From: Pyrocephalus nanus
Lineage: Eukaryota > Chordata > Aves > Passeriformes > Tyrannidae
DNA: 64,000 bases
NCBI GenBank assembly: GCA_038380795.1
Contig: CM076269.1
Coordinates: 3,100,001 to 3,164,000, forward strand
Direction of reading: 5' to 3'
Shown here: one piece after another, positions 24,479 through 35,983 of the stretch
How the letters are laid out: every line of letters starts with the position of its first letter
Position numbering within the stretch: the stretch's first letter is position 1
Notes under the pieces: model-generated
What the model saw: the letters and a program-made list of their open reading frames with translations, nothing else
The model's database searches: none
What the model was told of the DNA's origin: nothing
Made by a program: the position numbers and the translations under genes

Positions 24479-26031
24479 TCAGGTTATTTCCAAAAAGTAC
24501 AGGGCAATTTGTATGATGTGAAACTGTTTGTTTGCTACTCCTTTTGGTAAACTTTGCTTGTATTCAATAACTAGATCCATATATGTGAACAAAAATAGCC
24601 ACCCTAAAAATGCAGCCTTGCGATTTATTTTGAACTTGTATTTGCCTTTTCAATAAAAGGGTGAGTTTGGTGAAAAACTTCTCATCACTGCAAGCTTCTT
24701 AAAAGAAAAAAAAATTCCTCATCAAATGCCTCTATGCTTTTTTTTTGGTAATTATTAACATTATGAAATAACATTCCAAAGCAGCAGCACATGCTTTGAG
24801 AGTCGTCTGCCTCTCTCTGCGCTGAATTTGTGCTCCATTTGAGTAGCGGGCTTGGAAGACCACGGAGATCCTGTTTCCTTCCTTGCACGTGCAGTTCCTG
24901 CATGTCTGTGCAGGATTTTGGGAAACCTCTTCCAGCGGTGTCTGTAGTGCTGTTGGAATCTGCTGCCCTGATGCAGAGCACGGAGCTTACCCTGAAAGCA
25001 TCCTTTCTTTGCGGAAGGGATTGGTTGCCGTGAAAAGGCATAAATATTGAAAAGATACTTTTCTGGCTTGATACTCCGAGGAAGCCTTTTGAGCCTTTCT
25101 TGTTTACCTTCTGTGTTTTGAACTGGGCTGTTCTGATGGTGGGAGCAGATAGCAGAGAGGAGGGAAGAGAAGGCAGAGCTTGGCATTACCTGCTTACAGG
25201 TGAACGTGGAGAGTGGCCCCCACATGCTTAAGTTGTTGTCACCACGAGTTTGAGTGTACCTTTACAAAAAAAATGAAACCCCAGGAAGCTGGTGAATGCA
25301 GTAAGGCTGATACATAGGTGTGTTAGCAGGAATTGCTGGAGAGGGAAGTGGTGTTTTGCCAACCCTGCTGGTGGAGTGAGAACCTGCCGGCGTGAGGCAG
25401 CCTTGGGGTGTGCAGTCTTGCTTGGGTTTTGATGGAGGACAGGTCTTCTGTCAAAATATGTCAATATCCATCTTTTGTGGAATAAATACAGATGCTTTCA
25501 ATTGTTTGAAAAGAAGTAAAGGTGGAACAGAGGGTCAGTCTGTCCCAGACCTTGTCCATTCCCCATTGCATTTGGGGTCTGGGAGTGTCCCCTTGCAGGG
25601 GCACAGGGAAGAAGGTGCTACCCCCTGCGTTCAATATTCGCTCTCATCAGCACTTCTTTGTGCAAACACAATACAAATATTAAATTACTCTTTGTTTTAT
25701 TTTGTTTGTTAAACGTTTGCCTTCACAATGCAGACAAATTGCTGCTGGCACAGCTATTGTTTTTGGTGGGGTTACTCTGGGGATGTATCTGACAGATCTC
25801 TATTGCAAAACATGGAGGAAAATTCTGAGTGGTCTCCTCTTTCATAAAATGCAAAAGCTTTTCATTCGGTTTTGTTGTTATTTAATTAAAATAAATACAC
25901 CCAGAGGCTTGAGCAATTGCTGGATGTTTAAAAAATAGAAATAGGAAGATTAAACAATTGAAAAAAACCATTGTAATGCACAAAGTTATTATACAAAATG
26001 TATAAACTTATGTTAATAGGATGATAAAAAT

Positions 26032-26170
26032 TCAGGGGGAAAATTGGCTTAAATATTTTAAAGTGTATCTTTAGATCCATTGCCCTTTGGATCCTATGGC
26101 CTCAGGAAAAAAATTGGTTAAATATTTAAAAGCGTATCTTTAGATCCATTGTCCCTTAGATCCCGTGCCC
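26032..26170. repeat. 70-bp tandem duplication, two diverged copies
   Basis: Copy 1 is 26032-26101 (70 bases) and copy 2 is 26102-26170 (69 bases). They abut exactly, both opening with TCAGG and sharing GTATCTTTAGATCCATT. By hand alignment there are 11 mismatches and one single-base gap, about 84% identity. The unit matches no repeat family I know, and no third copy is visible on either side. Confidence 0.92.
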
Positions 26171-27604
26171 TCTTTCAGCATTACTTAATCTTCATATTTG
26201 TATTTTAAAATATTTAGCTAATTATATTTTAATACTGCCTTGTTGAAAATTGAGTTGTATTACATGGATCCTAATTTTTATTGTGTATGCATCTGACAGA
26301 AGTCGGAAGAAAGGAAAAGCCAAAACTCTTTTCTGGATTATTTGATTGCTTAAGCTCTCTGCAGGGACAAGCATCCTACCCCCCTCTGCAGAGTTGTGGT
26401 CTTCATGTACCTTGGCCAGCAGTGCAGGTGATGCCCTGCAGGTGATCCAGGCTGCAGTGGTCCTTCCTGAGTCATTTTATATATTTTTTTTTGCCATAGA
26501 AAACAAAGTGAATTTGGTTTCTGTGGTCCTCAGTTATCTTCTGGAAGTAGACAGGTGAATCCTGCTGAGGAGGAAACAAGTGATGCTGGGGAGAGGGTCC
26601 ACAGGCTCCCCTGCCAGACTTGCAGAGGACTCTTACCCAACTCTCCTGCTTCTGGAGAAAAGGTGATGGGTGTTTAGGAGCTTTGAATGAAATATTGGAG
26701 GCTTTCTCAGTATAAATTTTGTCAGCAGAGATCAGAACTTTTCACCCTTCGATGTCAGACAGTGGCAACACGTTGGGATCTAAGTGGCACATCTACATAT
26801 TTCAGCAAAATACGCTGCCTCTCCCGCCTTCACATCCACTTCTTAGTTTCATTGGCAGACAGATTGCCTTTTATGTCCTTTCCCTGCACGTTATGCCAGA
26901 AGGTTCCTTTGCAGAAAATAAATTTATAGCCCCTGGCTGATAAAGGTCTTTCCGCAGCGATCTTGCCGAAACATTTCGGGAGCCATCCTTCCCGCTGTGG
27001 TGGCATCGCTCACCCATCTCTCACCCAGGTGACAGTCCACTCGCTGTATTTACGTCTTTCCACTGTAATTCTTCAGACCACATCAAGGGGAAACTGAAAT
27101 TCGTAAATGAAGATCTCTTGGATAACTCGGTCCCAACTGTTTTGCTGACTTTAGCTGGGTGGTCTCACAAAAATACTCTTTTTTTTTTTTTTTCGGGTAT
27201 GTGCTGTCGGGTGTCTTTGCTTCCGGGCAGCCTTCGTGCGTGTGCTCAAATGTGCATGTCCCATGTACTTATTTACTCTTCCAAACTGACATTCAAGCAA
27301 AGAACAACTCAGAGTTGTGTTCAGGACGTGCTGTGGTGGTTTGATGCCAGTGCCATTGAATACCGGAGCGATCCCACATTTTGATAACGTTACTTTTAGG
27401 TTTTGCATAACCATGATTGGTTTTATGTATGCAAGCTTATTCAGGATTTTTAAAATTCTGTCCAATCTGCCATTTTACATGCTCCCTTCTCCTCAGGCAT
27501 AGAGGTAGGCAAATGAAAAATAGCCTAGCAGTCACAAAAGGTTAGTGGTGCAAGTGGAGATGTGAAAACACTTCTAAATAGCAGAGGTTGTCTTTGGCGT
27601 GATT
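26171..27604. other. non-coding stretch, no gene recognised
   Basis: No gene or repeat family recognised. A T15 run lies at 27179-27193. Open frames are short, overlapping and without domains. Confidence 0.55.
27179..27193 (+). repeat. T15 homopolymer
   Basis: Fifteen consecutive T, read directly. Confidence 0.95.
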
Positions 27605-27621
27605 AAAAAAAAAAAAAAAAA
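27605..27621 (+). repeat. A17 homopolymer
   Basis: Seventeen consecutive A, the longest A run in the window. No retroposon body recognised upstream. Confidence 0.95.
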
Positions 27622-29463
27622 GCACCAACTTTTTTTTGGTCTAGCATTCAGTTAAATTGGAAAAAAAAATTTGGATATAATGAAACATAAAACTGCTTTT
27701 GTCTCCCCTGTTGCAGCATTCTAAACAGAATAATAATAATAAAAAAACCCAACAACAGCAAACTGATGTGCCATAATTTGCTGGATTCCACCTCTTCTTA
27801 TTTTGCAAGAACAGAATCTTTTCTAATAACGAAGCAAGAATTTTGGCTACGCATTTGTTGTGTTAATGTGGTTAGAAAAAAGTACTTTGAGATTTTGTTG
27901 AAGCTTATCCAGTGACAAGATGTATTGTGATGACTTGCATATCTTAATAGCAAATTTTTCATCTCGTTAATAAGGAGGAAATGTAAAGAATATTATCAAA
28001 ATAGTCTGTCTGACATGCAGAAAATGTTAAACTTTATCACATTGCAACAAAAACTCATTTATGGCCACACAAAAAAATGATTATGTCTTGTGTTTGCCTG
28101 CTATAAATTTGATTTATTCCTCTAGTAATTACAGTCGCTGATTTGGTAAAAGTTGAAAACATTTTTTTTCCCCCAAGCATAACAAGGCTTCTGCATTACC
28201 ATTGCTACTGCACTGCAATACTTTGAACTCGCTTAGCAGACATGACAAAAGGTTTTAATTAAAATACTAGTGAGATAAAAAAAAAAAATAAAATCATTTG
28301 TCTGCATTAACTTTGTACGTTTCTCATAATTCTTTAATTCTTGTAATAAAGGAAAAATACCATGGCAGTGATAAGAGGCTGTCCTTCCCTCCTTTCTCTA
28401 CCTCATCAGTAAAACATCGTGTCAGGGCTCTGGGATGTTTTGCTTAATCCCACCCTGGGCTCTGGAGTATCACTGAGATGTTGCTTGTTGGTGCATGGAT
28501 GAGTAGGAGATGCTTGGGAGGCTTCATTCACCAGCAGGAGCACAATCCCACCGTGGTTAGGGATATTTCAGGATAAAATAACTCACTCTTGAGCTTTACC
28601 CCATCAGAGTATTCTTGAAATGAAAGACTCTCAGCTGTAAAACCAGTAGGATGGATAGCCCAAGGACCTTCAGGCATCTTTCTGCCAAATATATGGTGAT
28701 TTTGGTTATGGCACTAAAAATAGCAAACATTGTGTCAGAGTTCATTAAATCTTTCGACCTTTTTTTTTTTCTTTTCGCTGCTTTGCAATAAAAATCTCCT
28801 TCTCTGAAACATGATTTAAATAATGATGTAAATCAAGCAGAAACTTTGAAGTAAATTGGCTACTTTGATCTGACTTTGTTACATCTCTCAAAGGAGAGGT
28901 TAATTATTAGTAGTTTGGTAATTATTAGATTGCCCTGACTTGCTGCTAAGTACAGATTTTACGTTGAGGTGACATCTTTTGTCAACCTTATAAGCATGTG
29001 TTATAGCTGTGTGACTGTGCCAAATAGGCACTCAGGTATTTAATATTTTTGGTAGTAAAATAGTTGTTTAGCATGTATTGAGTGCTGAATATATAGTAGT
29101 ATTGATGTCAAAATTTGAATTCAGTTAAAATGCACCAAACAATATTAAATTGTTAACTAAGTTTTTCTTGATTTTACTGGGTACATAAATCAAAAGCAAA
29201 CCTGGTGCATTTTGCTTTTTGAATGGGTAAAGGAGGGCTTTCAAGGTTTAAGATAGTTACAGTATTAATTCCGGATAGTGACTGGGAAATGTTTTTGGCA
29301 CTGGATGATTTTGTAAATGGTAGATCTCATCCTCTTGCACTTAGTGTTTATTTCAAGATCTTCATGCCACGTTATTTCTTAATTGATTTCTTCTTTTGAG
29401 CGAATCAAGTCTTTGAAATGAATTAACTGGATAAACTGAAATGAGGAAAAACTATTTCTACAT

Positions 29464-29477
29464 CGGTCAAAAGGTCA
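29464..29477 (+). promoter_or_regulatory. DR2-like nuclear receptor element
   Basis: CGGTCA (29464-29469), spacer AA, then AGGTCA (29472-29477): two direct half-sites of the AGGTCA type spaced by two bases, one a perfect core. Seen directly; binding is inference. Confidence 0.3.
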
Positions 29478-29830
29478 ATCGCTATTTAGAGTTGGTTTAG
29501 TGCATTACTTTCAGTTGTTTAGCCTGGTGATTTGCCTTTCTTGTAGACATGGCAGGCAAATGTAGGTTTTTTGAAGGTATAATAAATTTGAATACTTTTG
29601 ATTTATAGATTAATTTTAATGTTATGTATATTTTCAAGTATACAAAATATTTTGTAATGCTTTAGAAACATAAGCCTAATTTTTTTAAAGTATTTTAGGA
29701 CATTATTTAAACAAACATTCAAAGTAAACATTTTGCTTCTCAAGGAAAAACCCTTAATGTGGAAGGATGCATGAATTTGTATGAGAGATTCTTTTATTGG
29801 GTGTCACTTATATAAAAATATTCCAGGATC

Positions 29831-29871
29831 ACAAGAAATTATGATTTCTTGTATTTGAGATTACAAGAAAT
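29831..29871. repeat. 9-bp hairpin plus third copy of the arm
   Basis: ACAAGAAAT (29831-29839), loop TATG, then ATTTCTTGT (29844-29852) form a perfect inverted repeat. ACAAGAAAT recurs as a direct copy at 29863-29871. Confidence 0.85.
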
Positions 29872-32800
29872 AAGAATTCTGACTGTCCATTTTTACTGTA
29901 TTACTTGGTACTGTTACCATACTTCTAAATAAATAGTGCAGATATAGCCATTATAAGTAATGTGGGAATCTGTGTTTACTGTGTTTGTTGCATTTGGTGT
30001 CACAGTCAGTTTTCTGTGAGTTTCAAAAGACACAAATATTTCAGTGCCTGATGGTATAAAGGTCGAATTGTAGAGCAAAATGGATATGCGATACATTTAT
30101 TTTACTATTATCAAGATATTCAGGTTTTTTTGTGCTTTATTCACACATAAAAAACTGAAATACAGGCATTTCTGAGACAGGATTTTGGCTTATTTTACTC
30201 AGCAAAAACTAGAGTGTTTGTATTGTAAATATCTTTTTAGAGTGGTCTTTATTTTAATACTTTCTATTATGGAAGATCACTCACTGGGGATTATAACTCA
30301 TGATAATTCCTGTACAGCAGTGGGAAGAGTTGTTTATTTAAAAATAAGCTTGTCTAGATTTTTTGAGTGTATCCATCCACATTTAATGTACAGCTGAATA
30401 GATGCTCTGTAGTAATGGATGTGTGATACAGTAAATGTGTTATTCTATGGTCACTTTAGACACTTGTATTTTAATTTTAAGCTGCAGCTCACCTTTAGAC
30501 AGTTGGCAGGGATTGGATGTTCCAGTGTGAGTGACTTGCAGTTCCAGCTCTTGTCTGGGGACAGTAGCATTGCTGCTGCTGAAAGGAAACCCTGTTTGGT
30601 TCATGCAGACTGGTGCCATTTGATTTCTAATTTTTCATACCCTTTTAACCGAGGAGGAAAGAAAAAAAACTTAGTGTATTTCATGAAGATGTTGATAAAG
30701 CTCGAGTAGACTTAAATTGAGGGTTTGCTTGTAGTGGCTGTTTACTGGTTTGGATGTTGCTGCTAATTCTCCAGTGTTAATGCATTCTCAAGGGTCTTTG
30801 GGCTTTGTGTCAAAAGCCTTGTAGAGAGACAGATAAACATCAGCACTTCAGTGGAGTAGAGGACACATTTCTGGCAGCACTAATGTGAGCTTGATCTAAT
30901 AGTTCCTCTGAAATTTTCCTTCATGCTGTTTATTGCCTTTCTTGGTTGTATGCTGGAGCAAGATGTTACTGCTTAGCTGCTTGAAGATTATCCTGTTGTG
31001 ACAGTCTGAGTCAATTGTGATGGATTAAAACCAATCAAAGCATTCCACTGTATTGCGTTAATTTTGGAATGTTTCTTATAAGTCTTTTTTCCATTACAGT
31101 CTGAACTTACTGTCGTGTGGAGTAAAAGCCATAAGGCAACCAAAGAAGGCTGAGAGTCACTAATCCTCGAAAGAACAACCCTAGCTCTGACTTCATGCTG
31201 TCTGTCCTATCAGTGTCACTCCTAAAAGTTTGTTTGGATGTCTTACTGTGCTAGTGCTAGAGCTGTTCTGCTCTGCTGGTGTTGTTGGCAAGTCAACCGT
31301 GTGGTTTTCCTCGTTCTGAAAGCCTTCAAAGTTCTCTAGATTGGTTCCCTTAAAGTCAGTTCTCTGCAGGAGCCTGCTCGATGTGGAGTTTAAACCTTGC
31401 AAAAGACGAGGTGGGGAAACCCCTGAGCAGTACCTGGAGAGCGCTCCTTCCTAGCCCATCCTGGGCAAAGTGGCAGCGACCACGTTCTGCTCTCCTTCTC
31501 TTTTCCAAGCTCCTTGAGTATCAGCACAGGTTCTTCTTGGACAGCAACGTTACTGTGGATTATACAGCGTGGAGAGCTGGGGTTTTGAGATCTTGTGTAT
31601 GGAATGAAATGTTTCTTCTGGTCTACCCTTGGCAGACTCCGAAGTTGGGGTTGGCTGTTTGGGGAACAGATGATTTGGATGAAAAGAGAGCCATCGTTTA
31701 GGCATCCTATGCAGTACCAGATATTCTGTAGGCAAGAAAAGACACATTAGGCTGATGTGTAGCAGTTAATTTCTTAAAAAGAGTAACTCTAATCCTAATG
31801 ACTAATAATTAGCTGCTCTTAATTCTTGAAACACGTGTCTTTATCCCTTTGATTACTCAGTAGCTAATAATAATTTGTATGCCAGTCATCCTTGCTTCCT
31901 CATTCTGTAAAGCTGTTAAGTTCTTCAAGATTCCATTCATAAAATATATTTGTTTAAAAGCTCAGTACTCTAAGGAGGGGGAGAGGAGGTGCTACATGGG
32001 AACCCATATCAGAAAGGAAGTTCCTACTTTTCCTCCTGATTATTTTAGCGCTGTGATGAAGAGGGCAAAGTGGATGAGTCTTTGGAGGCGTGAGAGAAGG
32101 TGCAAAATGAGATTTCTAGTGAAAATGAGTCCGTTCCAGGGAAATTGTTCATCTTGTTCCGAGGTAGAGCCCTGTTATGCTTTGTGTCCTCTCCTTTGAG
32201 TGAATAGTCAAGGAGCAGTGTTGAGTCATATAATAACTTTAAAGCTTCTTGGAAACTAGGTGAATGTGGCCTATGTGTGCTTGACTGCTGAAAGTCCAGC
32301 CTGGTCTCTTCAGCAAAGTTTGACACCAGCTATTCCTGTTGAGTCACAGAGAGTGCTGCTGTAGTGTTATATGTACAGGAATAACATGAAGTAGGGAGAA
32401 AATACACTGGTGTTGCATCAGCTGCATGAAGAGCTTCAGCCACTTCTTGTTTTATCAGGCTCGTGCCTGTATTGGCGTACCAGTCTGGTTGTGTCAGCGC
32501 TGCTGAAAGAGGAAAGCCTTTAATCTGGTACATCTCTGAACAAGATGACGTAGCTGCTGCCCTTTGGTACTAGCAAGGATCTGTGGGCTGAATATTGATG
32601 GGCACCTCTACCCCTGTGATGCGGATCCGCGATTGTTCCCGCTCCTTTGACGCTATTGGAAACGGGGGCGGGATGTACAGCTGTGCTGGGAGAAGATGGC
32701 AGTGTGTCAGTCGGATATATCTGACAAAAATTTAGCCCCCCTCCCTCCCAGCGGTGTAGGCAAGATAAGTCTTTGATTTCAGCGCTGGTTTTGCTGATCG

Positions 32801-33231
32801 ATACAGACAGCGCTGTAGGAATTACCTCGTTGTAGTAAAGATGTAGCCGGGAAACCACAGGCAGGACCTTATGGGCATCTGAAGCAAAATTCCTGGTCAA
32901 ACTTGAATTTTTCCCCTTGCCACAGGACCCTCGAAGAGGATAGAGCCCATAAGCAATATTCCTAGATTTTGTACAGGTGGGAGTAATGGAGGTGTCATTT
33001 CTCCCTTGGAAATCTTTGAAACTTACTCATCAAAATTAGTCATGCCTGGCACTTGTAGGTAACAGAGATTGTTCAGAATGTCTTAAGAAATGTTTTGCCT
33101 TACATTGAGAGGTTTGTTTGCTTTGTGCCCAGAACTCACATTTCACTCTCGCCTGCTCCCAGAACCTACTGTCAAAATAATAGATAATCTTTTACAAAAC
33201 ACTACCAAGAAACTAAATGTTTATCAGCTTC

Positions 33232-33249
33232 TTTTTTTTTTTTTTCCAG
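33232..33249 (+). promoter_or_regulatory. splice-acceptor-like T14-CCAG
   Basis: T14 followed by CCAG (AG at 33248-33249) is a textbook polypyrimidine-AG arrangement on the plus strand. No convincing donor or recognisable exon follows, so it is probably an unused lookalike. Confidence 0.25.
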
Positions 33250-34590
33250 AAGAAAGCTGGGAAAGGTTAGGCAAAGACATGCGTGTATTTTAGTAGTCTA
33301 GCTTTGGCTGAAGAAGTCTTGGCTGTTGATGGTCTTTTTGGATGGTGCCAAGTGCTCATCTGCCCTCCATCTCAAAGGGAGCTGCGACTGGAAAGGTCAC
33401 CAGCCCATCAGAATGCAGGCACTTAATGCATCTTTCTGGTTATATTAGATCTTAATCACTTAAGCCAAGCACGAAATGGCACCTCCTCCAGCTCTAGAAA
33501 TACTCATGTGAAACAGGGTTGTGAAGGGCCTGGCAAGTGTTTGCCTGGTGGTGCCAGAAGAAAGGACGTGTTTCTGCAGTGGGGTTGTGCGCTTCTAAAC
33601 TTCCTTCGCCTGTAAGGATGCCGTGGTGGGTGGCTTGGAAACTCCAGGCCTGTGAGTTGGCATTCCTGCTGTAGTAGGCAGTTGCAGGGTTTCTTCTCAG
33701 CCACATGCCGAGGATTTTTTGAGGACCGCCTTCTGAGCGACTTCAGAGGCACGTGGGACTCCTTTATACAATCGTGGCTTGGTTCTCCAAGGTCTAACTG
33801 GCCCTTCATTTGAATCATGCATTTTGTTGTCTTTTGTGTTTTGTAGACGTTGAGGCGATTGCTGAGCTGAGAGCTCCCTTGTGACACGGAATTGCATTTT
33901 TCATAGAGATAAACTGGCACTTGAAATCATAAAAGATGAATTTTATTTTTATTTTAATTGTTCTGTCTTTGCGCCCAGCTCTGTTTTACACTTTGGAGGA
34001 GGGGCCATGATATTCTTTAGATATCCACAGAGTTCTTGAATAAATTAATGTACTTTTTGGAAAACAAACTCACTTTGTAGTTTAGTATCAAAGCAGAAGA
34101 AGCCTCAGCACTAAGTGTCTGCAGAGCTACGACCAGTGTGGCTCAGATGTGTGCAACTCAGATGCTGCTTCATCGACTTAAATAAGTTTTCTCACTGATT
34201 TTCAGAATAGCAGCTTCATTCCCTATTATACAATATACAATTTCTGCAAGCTAGATATTCACCAAAGGTAACATTAGACACTGAGCAAATAATTGTTTCC
34301 TGTCACACTGCATTAGTGACTGGGAAGAAAGTGTTTCCTAATTTGTATTTGTGCAGAACTAAATATAGCTCTGGTGAAGCTTAACTTCAGCTCCAGCCGT
34401 CCGAGTCCCTAAGAAATTCAGTGCTGTGTTTGTCAGTCACTGAGAAAATGGCTTTAGACGTTCTTGTGTGCTCCTTGCCCTCCCACTTGCTGGTTTTATA
34501 ATCTTAGGAACTTCAGTGTGAGGCTAACCAAACTCTCAGAAAATCCTGACAGCCCTGGGTTATTGCTGTATGCAGGAGCTATGGCAGAGA

Positions 34591-34603
34591 TTTTTTTTTT
34601 TTT
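34591..34603 (+). repeat. T13 homopolymer
   Basis: Thirteen consecutive T, read directly. Confidence 0.95.
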
Positions 34604-35959
34604 CTACTGGGAGTTTAAGAATATCAAGCTCTTGTATCCCCCATTCCATATTTATCCAGGACAAGGTTCAATTGTGCTTTGGTTACGCTTTCCAGCAAAA
34701 ACTGCTCCAATTTGTTACTTTAAATCTGTAATTTCTGTTCTGCTCCAGGTTTTCTGTATGGCTGATGGCTTGATGCATAAAACCTGATAAGAAGGATTCA
34801 GGTTGGGCTGTACCAGTGAAATCATGCTGGTAAGATAAATCTGATGCTGCAGAAAGGTGTGTTGAGTAGATTGTGTGTCCTTCCTGGGAAGGATACAAGG
34901 CGATGTCTGTGCCTTCCTATCGAGTCTGTTAGCTGTGGGATAACAACCTTTGTGCTGCATTTGCCCTGGAAAGGCAGCACATCTTCCTGAGACGATGGAA
35001 ATGCCAAATGCCAGGTTTTGGAGATTGCCAGCAGAAAGACTCATCTGTGAGGAGGACACATCACCTCCTCCAGCGGGACTAGGTGTGAGCCCACGCTCAA
35101 AGTAGTCCCATTCCTTTTTATTGTAGGAGTTTGGATTCATCAAGATAAGCTCATCCTCCCTGGTTGTCTCTGCTTGGCACTGAGCAGGATGTTTGTGTTT
35201 CAGAGGTCTGAGGGATCTTCCATCCAGGGTTTGTAGAGACCAAGGCAGTACTTCATCACTCATTTTGTGTCACATCTTCAGCCTTAAAACTTGTGCATTT
35301 CACTAGTGCTCTGCTTGGTTTCACCAATGCCCTGCCCAACTTTCTCATGTTAAGGGGTGATGCACATGTTTAGGAAGAGGAGAGAACACCCTTGCTGTTG
35401 CTAATGGAGGGGAGGAATCCTGTATTGGCTATCTGCCTGCATCCATACCTCTTACCTACAGAGACATCCTTTGAGGAAGTGATCTAAAGAAATCCAGAGA
35501 AAATTGCTGAGATTTGTAACAGCTTTCCTTCAGGCAGACTGAGATTTATTTGTACTGTAGGATGTGACAGGCAATTCCTGGTGCCTCAGCTCTGTCTGAA
35601 GTGTGAGTGATTGCTGGAAACACGAGTGATTGCATTAGCAGCTTTCCTTCCTCCAGTGGGGAGAAATTTTGAGTTTGAACTCTCCCCTTTTTGAGATCTT
35701 TGAAGTTTGGATCTTTAAAATTGTTCTCCACTCCAAAGACCTACTGGTGCAGTTGTCATCCTTCCCATCTAAGGAGGAGTGGACTAGCCTCCCTTCAGAG
35801 ACCATTAAAGCTGTTCATTTCATCCTCCACAGGGGTCAGCAGAGAAAGACATAAGTAAGCAATTATTCCCTGCATCTCCTCCCAGTAGCTGAGTGAGCTC
35901 TGGAAGTTGAAACATCATTAAATCTGTGAGCAGCACCAAGGGGTCTGCAAGCCTCTGCA

Positions 35960-35983
35960 GCCAGGGAGCCAGCCAGGGAGCCC
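35960..35983. repeat. 12-bp tandem repeat, two copies
   Basis: GCCAGGGAGCCA (35960-35971) and GCCAGGGAGCCC (35972-35983) abut, with one difference. Confidence 0.85.

Larger units (their letters stand above)
22512..26031. other. non-coding stretch, no gene recognised
   Basis: No gene recognised. It contains two T-rich tracts, a CNE-like AT-rich segment (about 23690-23790), a G-rich run (24307-24326), a short tandem repeat and a hairpin. No frame of 60 or more codons lies between 23644 and 24684. Antisense frames at 24685-25225 (up to 154 codons) overlap in different phases and look like chance. Confidence 0.55.
27622..30130. promoter_or_regulatory. 2.5-kb AT-rich, stop-dense block, CNE-like
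   Basis: Three 60-base lines counted by hand (28321, 29101, 29641) have 18, 13 and 12 G+C. No start-to-stop frame of 60 codons exists on either strand between 27503 and 29913. The block is rich in homeodomain-type words (TAATTA, ATTAAT), has an AAT microsatellite near 27729-27742, and carries the DR2-like element and hairpin listed separately. It has the texture of conserved vertebrate regulatory DNA, or simply of an AT-rich isochore patch. No alignment was possible. Confidence 0.3.
30131..35959. other. non-coding stretch, no gene recognised
   Basis: No gene, RNA or repeat family recognised. A 182-codon minus-strand frame (35263 down to 34715) starts in a fair context (A at -3). It has no domain I know, and its 3' half runs into ordinary sequence. 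Confidence 0.55.

Noticed and set aside
31041..31071. 7-bp inverted repeat CATTCCA / TGGAATG
   Set aside because: Too short and too widely spaced to stand out from chance.
33232..33293. Exon after the T14-CCAG acceptor-like site
   Set aside because: No plausible donor within a sensible distance and no recognisable peptide.
35605..35633. 10-bp direct repeat GAGTGATTGC
   Set aside because: Single pair with no flanking structure; expected by chance.
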